NCBI GenBank assembly: GCA_963974215.1
Contig: CAXBBL010000010.1
Location: forward strand, 62,001 to 126,000
From: Croceimicrobium sp963974215
GTDB taxonomy: Bacteria; Bacteroidota; Bacteroidia; Flavobacteriales; Schleiferiaceae
DNA: 64,000 nt
Direction: 5' to 3'
Position 1 is the first letter of the stretch. The number at the start of each line of letters is the position of its first letter. The notes beneath the pieces are model-generated. The model saw nothing but the letters and a program-made list of their open reading frames with translations, was not told the DNA's origin and searched no databases. Shown piece by piece: positions 60,196 to 64,000 of this stretch. Both the position numbers and the translations under genes were made by a program.

Positions 60196-61752
60196 AGACC
60201 GCGGCTTGAGGCTAATAAAGGGAATGATCATCTCCTCTAAAGACACACCGCCATGTTGATAGGTATTACGATAGTATTTTACGTAGTGATTGTAATTATT
60301 GGGATAAGCAAAAAACAGGCTCTCCTTGGCAAAGAGATATTCGCTATTAATATTCTGCTTAGGCAAATGGATATCCTCTGGATTTTTAACGGAATACACA
60401 TCTCTATTTTGGTAGGACATTCCTCTCCCGCTTTTGTAGCGCAAATTCGTATTTAAGCTTTTATCGCCCACCACTTTCGTGGGATCCACAACATTGATAG
60501 TTCCGTGATCGGTACTTAAAATTACGGGAATCTTTTTCTCCGCCAATTGACGCAACATATCTAAAAGGGGCGAATTTTTAAACCAACTTAAGGTTAATGA
60601 GCGATACGCCTTATCGTTATCGGCCAACTCACGAATAACTTTCATATCGGTTTTCGCATGGGAAAGCATATCCACAAAATTGTATACGATAACATTTACA
60701 TCATTAGACATCAAGTTCGAAAGGTTATCGCTGAGCTTTTTACCATAATTATGATTAGTTACCTTTTCATAGCCCACGCTTAAATCGCCTAGACCTAATC
60801 GCTTAAGCTGATCTTTAAAGAAGAAGTCTTCGAAATTATTCTTTCCTTCATCATCCTCATTATCTTCCACCCATTTATCGGGAAAGCGTTTTTTAATTTC
60901 GGAAGGCATCAAACCTGCAAAAAGCGCATTCCTGGCAAACTGAGTCGCAGTAGGGAGAATACTCCAATAATTACGCTCGTCTTCTACTTTAAAGTATTTT
61001 TCAATTTCTGGTTGAATGACCTTCCATTGGTCGTAGCGTAAATTATCAATTACCACAAAAAAGTGACTTTGCCCCTTCGATAATTTCGGCTTAAGCCATT
61101 CCTTCACTAGAGTATGACTCATTACCGGGCTCTCTTCTTTAGAGTCGAAGAAGTCTTCGTAGTTGCGTTCTATGAAGCGAAAAAACTGCGCATTGGCCTC
61201 TTTCTTTTGTGAGAGCAGTATTTCATTAAGGCTCTCATCTTCGAGTTTATCTAGCTCGAGCTCCCAATATACCAAGCGTTTGTATAAAGATTCCCATCCG
61301 GCATAATCGCGAACCATGGCTAGATCCATGCCTATTTGCCTAAATTCTTGCTGATAGTTGCTGGTCGTTTTCTCAGAAACCAAGCGTCGATTATCGAGAT
61401 GCTTTTTAAGCGTTAATAAGATTTGATTGGGATTAACCGGCTTAATTAAGTAATCGGAAATTTGCGAGCCAATGGCATCTTCCATAATACTTTCTTCCTC
61501 ACTTTTCGTGATCATCACAATCGGCAAGGTATTTTGCATCTCTTTGATGCGCTGCAAGGTTTCTAAGCCATCCATACCTGGCATATTCTCATCGAGAAAC
61601 ACCATGTTATACGACTTTTCTGCTACCATTTCTAAGGCATCCTCGCCATTGTTTATGGTATCCACAGAATAACCTTTTGCTTGAAGAAATAGTATATGTG
61701 GTTTTAAAAGGTCAATTTCGTCATCGACCCATAAAATTTGAATATTGTCCAT
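60193..61752 (-). CDS. porX: PorX, T9SS two-component regulator with PglZ domain
   Basis: 519 residues from ATG 61752 (MDNIQILWVDDEIDLLKPHI); a longer frame adds 12 residues over the divergent gene's leader. Receiver domain 1-120 with phospho-acceptor Asp54 (MVFLDENMPGMDG) and Lys104 (YLIKPVNP). Then a helical linker and an alkaline-phosphatase-superfamily PglZ domain (about 225-515): FFVVIDNLRYDQW, LPTATQFARNALFAG, VIVYNFVDMLSHAKTD, ILSTDHGTINV and YQHGGVSLEEMIIPF. In Porphyromonas, PorX is controlled by the PorY kinase and regulates the T9SS. This fits the T9SS cargo genes in this window. PorY is not here. Confidence 0.95.
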   Translation of the reverse strand: MDNIQILWVDDEIDLLKPHILFLQAKGYSVDTINNGEDALEMVAEKSYNMVFLDENMPGMDGLETLQRIKEMQNTLPIVMITKSEEESIMEDAIGSQISDYLIKPVNPNQILLTLKKHLDNRRLVSEKTTSNYQQEFRQIGMDLAMVRDYAGWESLYKRLVYWELELDKLEDESLNEILLSQKKEANAQFFRFIERNYEDFFDSKEESPVMSHTLVKEWLKPKLSKGQSHFFVVIDNLRYDQWKVIQPEIEKYFKVEDERNYWSILPTATQFARNALFAGLMPSEIKKRFPDKWVEDNEDDEGKNNFEDFFFKDQLKRLGLGDLSVGYEKVTNHNYGKKLSDNLSNLMSNDVNVIVYNFVDMLSHAKTDMKVIRELADNDKAYRSLTLSWFKNSPLLDMLRQLAEKKIPVILSTDHGTINVVDPTKVVGDKSLNTNLRYKSGRGMSYQNRDVYSVKNPEDIHLPKQNINSEYLFAKESLFFAYPNNYNHYVKYYRNTYQHGGVSLEEMIIPFISLKPRS

Positions 61753-61804
61753 ACTTTCGTTTTCGGAATTATTAAGGCATGTCCACAATTATACTACAAA
61801 AGAA

Positions 61805-63028
61805 GTGAGCCACACCAATAAGCTGAAGATATTAAACGACCCAATTTATGGCTTCATTACAATACCCAGCGAATTTATTTTCGATATTTTAGAACACCCT
61901 CATTTTCAACGCTTACGCAGAATATCACAGTTAGGCTTAACCTATCTTGTTTATCCCGGAGCTTATCATACCCGCTTTCATCACGCCTTAGGAGCTTTGC
62001 ATTTAATGCAAGAAGCGGTCTCTATATTAAAACGCAAAGGCACCGAAATTAGCCCCGAAGAGGAAGAAGCAGTCTATCTCGCCATTTTATTACACGATAT
62101 CGGCCACGGTCCTTTTTCCCATGCTCTCGAAAATTCGATTATTCCCAATATCAGTCACGAAGACTTGTCATTGGAATTTATGCGCAGTCTTAATCAAGAG
62201 TTTAATGGCAAGTTAACTTTGGCTATTGAAATCTTTCAGAACAAATACCACCGTAAGTTTTTACACCAATTAATTAGCAGTCAGCTCGACATGGACCGCC
62301 TAGATTATTTACGCCGTGATTGTTTTTATACGGGGGTAAGCGAAGGAAAGGTAAATTCAGAGCGATTGATTTCCATGCTCAATGTAGCAGAAGACCAAAT
62401 TGTAGTGGACGCCAAAGGAATTTATAGTGTGGAAAAATTTATTGTGGCCCGTCGTCTCATGTATTGGCAGGTATATCTCCATAAAACAGTTTTAGGTGCC
62501 GAATACCTTCTGATACAAATCCTGAAAAGAGCAAAAATGATTTATCAGGAAGGCATGCCTAGTCCTTCCGTTTTGAAACCCTTTTTAAGTGGTCAAATTC
62601 CTACCAACAAAATTGAGCTGGTTAAACTTTACGCAAGTTTAGATGATTACGATATTATGGCCGCTGTCAAAGAATGGCGCTATCATAAAGATCGCGCTTT
62701 AAGCACATTATGCCAGCGACTTTTAGATCGAAAGCTATTAGGTGTAGAAATAGCCAAGGAAGCATGGAGCGCAAAACAGCTGGAAGAACTGCGACAAAAA
62801 GCGATTAACGAACATAATTATAGTAAGGAAGAAGCGGAATTTTTAATCTTTCAGCATAAGATCACAAATAATGCTTACAACCCGATTCAAGACCGAATCC
62901 AATTGCTATATAAGGATGAAAGCCTTGTAGATATTGCCGCTGCGGCCGACCAGCTAAACATCTCCGCCCTCACACAAACGGTAGTAAAATATTTTTTATT
63001 CGCACCCAAAGCGATATTAAAGGCTTAA
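61805..63028 (+). CDS. HD-domain phosphohydrolase
   Basis: 407 residues from GTG 61805 (codes SHTNKLKILNDPIYGFITIPSEF after Met). The frame continues upstream to a TTG at 61745, but that would overlap the porX start; no ATG is available. The HD motif set is HTRFHHALGALHLM, ILLHDIGHGPFSHALE and QLDMDRLDYLRRDCFYTG, as in dGTPase-like and YdhJ-type HD proteins acting on nucleotides. Substrate unknown. It is divergent from porX, with 52 bases between start codons, and followed after 26 bases by lpxD. Confidence 0.88.
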   Translation: MSHTNKLKILNDPIYGFITIPSEFIFDILEHPHFQRLRRISQLGLTYLVYPGAYHTRFHHALGALHLMQEAVSILKRKGTEISPEEEEAVYLAILLHDIGHGPFSHALENSIIPNISHEDLSLEFMRSLNQEFNGKLTLAIEIFQNKYHRKFLHQLISSQLDMDRLDYLRRDCFYTGVSEGKVNSERLISMLNVAEDQIVVDAKGIYSVEKFIVARRLMYWQVYLHKTVLGAEYLLIQILKRAKMIYQEGMPSPSVLKPFLSGQIPTNKIELVKLYASLDDYDIMAAVKEWRYHKDRALSTLCQRLLDRKLLGVEIAKEAWSAKQLEELRQKAINEHNYSKEEAEFLIFQHKITNNAYNPIQDRIQLLYKDESLVDIAAAADQLNISALTQTVVKYFLFAPKAILKA

Positions 63029-63054
63029 CAAGCATTATTTGTACTTTTGACCCA

Positions 63055-64000
63055 ATGGAATTTAGCGCGCAACAAATTGCCGATATGCTCGGCGGAACGG
63101 TAGATGGCAACCCTGACATTACCGTTTCCAATCTTTCTAAAATTGAAGAAGGCAAAGCAGGTACATTAAGCTTTCTAGCCAACTTGCAATATCAAAAGTA
63201 CATTTACGAAACTGAGGCCTCTATAGTTATTGTTGGCAATGACTTTAAGCCCGAAAAACCGGTTGCTGCCAGCTTAGTGCGGGTAGAAGAACCTTATATG
63301 GCCTTCGCTAAATTGCTGGAAGCCTATAATAGTCTGCAACATCAAAAAACAGGTATTCATCCGCGAGCGATTGTTTCAGAGCGGGCTAGCTTGGGAGAAG
63401 ATGTTTACATTGCCGCAGGCGTGGTAATTGGCGATGGTGTTTCTATTGGTAATAACACAAAAATTTATGCCAATACAGTAATTGGTGACCATAGTATTAT
63501 TGGCGAGAATTGCCTAATCTTTAGTAGCGTGAACATCTATGCAAATAGCCAAATAGGTAATAATGTTAGCCTGCACAGTGGTGTGATTATCGGCGCTGAT
63601 GGTTTCGGCTTTGCCCCTAAAGGATCAGGTTACGATAAAGTAGCCCAGATTGGAAATGTCATTATTGAAGATGGCGTAGAGATTGGCGCTAATACCACCA
63701 TCGATCGCGCTACACTAGGTTCTACCATTATTCGAAGAGGCGTGAAATTAGACAACCTCATTCAAATAGCCCACAATGTAGAAATCGGCGAGAACACTGT
63801 TATTGCTTCGCAAAGCGGCGTAGCAGGATCGAGTAAGGTTGGCAAAAACTGCATGATTGGCGGACAAGTAGGAATTTCTGGTCATTTAAAAATTGGAAAT
63901 GGGGTTAAAATTGCCGCTCAAAGTGGTATTGGTAAAGATGTCGAAGACAATAGTATAGTTCAGGGTAGTCCTGCATTTAAAGTTTCTGATTACCAGAAGT
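63055..64000 (+). CDS. lpxD: UDP-3-O-acylglucosamine N-acyltransferase, C-terminal end cut by window
   Basis: The first 315 residues of about 335-345 (starts MEFSAQQIADMLGGTVDGNP; 3' end outside). It adds the second 3-hydroxyacyl chain in lipid A synthesis. N-terminal uridine-binding domain 1-100 (SKIEEGKAGTLSFLANLQYQKY), then left-handed beta-helix hexapeptide repeats from ~105 (AIVSERASLGEDVYIAAGVVIGDG and on). The catalytic His is in LDNLIQIAHNVEIGENT. GADGFGFAP is the LpxD-specific block. A TACTTTTG box (63042-63049) lies only 5 bases before the ATG, so either the transcript is nearly leaderless or the box is chance and transcription comes from the HD gene. Confidence 0.95.
   Translation, partial: MEFSAQQIADMLGGTVDGNPDITVSNLSKIEEGKAGTLSFLANLQYQKYIYETEASIVIVGNDFKPEKPVAASLVRVEEPYMAFAKLLEAYNSLQHQKTGIHPRAIVSERASLGEDVYIAAGVVIGDGVSIGNNTKIYANTVIGDHSIIGENCLIFSSVNIYANSQIGNNVSLHSGVIIGADGFGFAPKGSGYDKVAQIGNVIIEDGVEIGANTTIDRATLGSTIIRRGVKLDNLIQIAHNVEIGENTVIASQSGVAGSSKVGKNCMIGGQVGISGHLKIGNGVKIAAQSGIGKDVEDNSIVQGSPAFKVSDYQK

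Noticed and set aside
63042..63049. Dedicated lpxD promoter
   Set aside because: TACTTTTG matches the -7 consensus but is 5 bases from the ATG, has no -33 partner, and lpxD follows the HD gene closely; not listed as a feature.

Overview
The window is chromosomal DNA of a Gram-negative member of the Bacteroidota, most likely a Flavobacteriales-type bacterium. Evidence: four exported proteins with type IX secretion (T9SS) C-terminal signals (one gliding-motility-type/type B, three type A); the T9SS regulator PorX; promoter boxes of the TAnnTTTG class and few recognisable Shine-Dalgarno sites; a LytTR regulator with a propeller-type histidine kinase; the kynurenine pathway; and lipid A synthesis (LpxD). 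I see no rRNA, tRNA, CRISPR array, prophage or intact insertion sequence. Genes are dense, on both strands, in short operons with frequent 1-14 bp overlaps.

Layout. 1-7310: end of oligopeptidase B, a GT39-like membrane glycosyltransferase, an ArsC-like protein, a T9SS type B protein and prfB (no programmed frameshift). 7497-16943: lpdA, a large hybrid sensor kinase, then pabB, tilS and dsbD. 17041-18039: a MITE-like repeat, an endonuclease III lacking its iron-sulfur cysteines, and a repeat fragment at the 3' end of a propeller/beta-barrel outer-membrane protein gene. 18037-23914: that gene, a divergent T9SS propeller protein, and a YefM-YoeB toxin-antitoxin pair with a clear operator. 23969-30460: kynurenine operon (UbiA-like protein, kynU, kmo) opposite gcvP. 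30583-35074: two tandem paralogous T9SS proteins separated by the second full copy of the repeat. 35157-39093: mlaF-mlaE opposite a tiny lipoprotein-sprT-purK-purE operon. 39127-45618: LytTR regulator plus kinase, divergent from two outer-membrane barrel genes, one with a helix-hairpin-helix module. 45761-48619: an AT-richer accessory patch (NAD(P)-binding protein, Crp/Fnr regulator, DinB-like protein, GNAT). 48639-51268: a three-lipoprotein operon of unknown function. 51352-64000: DUF1684 protein, DEAD-box helicase with RGG tail, aroA/aroB, proline dehydrogenase, methyltransferase, alanine dehydrogenase, tsaE, porX, an HD phosphohydrolase and the start of lpxD.

The least expected content is a structured repeat family of about 260 bp. 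There are two full copies with roughly 30 bp terminal inverted repeats, one flanked by a perfect 7 bp direct repeat, each containing two perfect internal hairpins with mutually complementary cores. Three short terminal remnants also sit at gene 3' ends. Other notable points are the YefM-type operator with three hexamers at exact 12 bp spacing, a palindrome in front of the NAD(P)-binding protein next to the Crp-type regulator, and several genes that appear to start at TTG or GTG.
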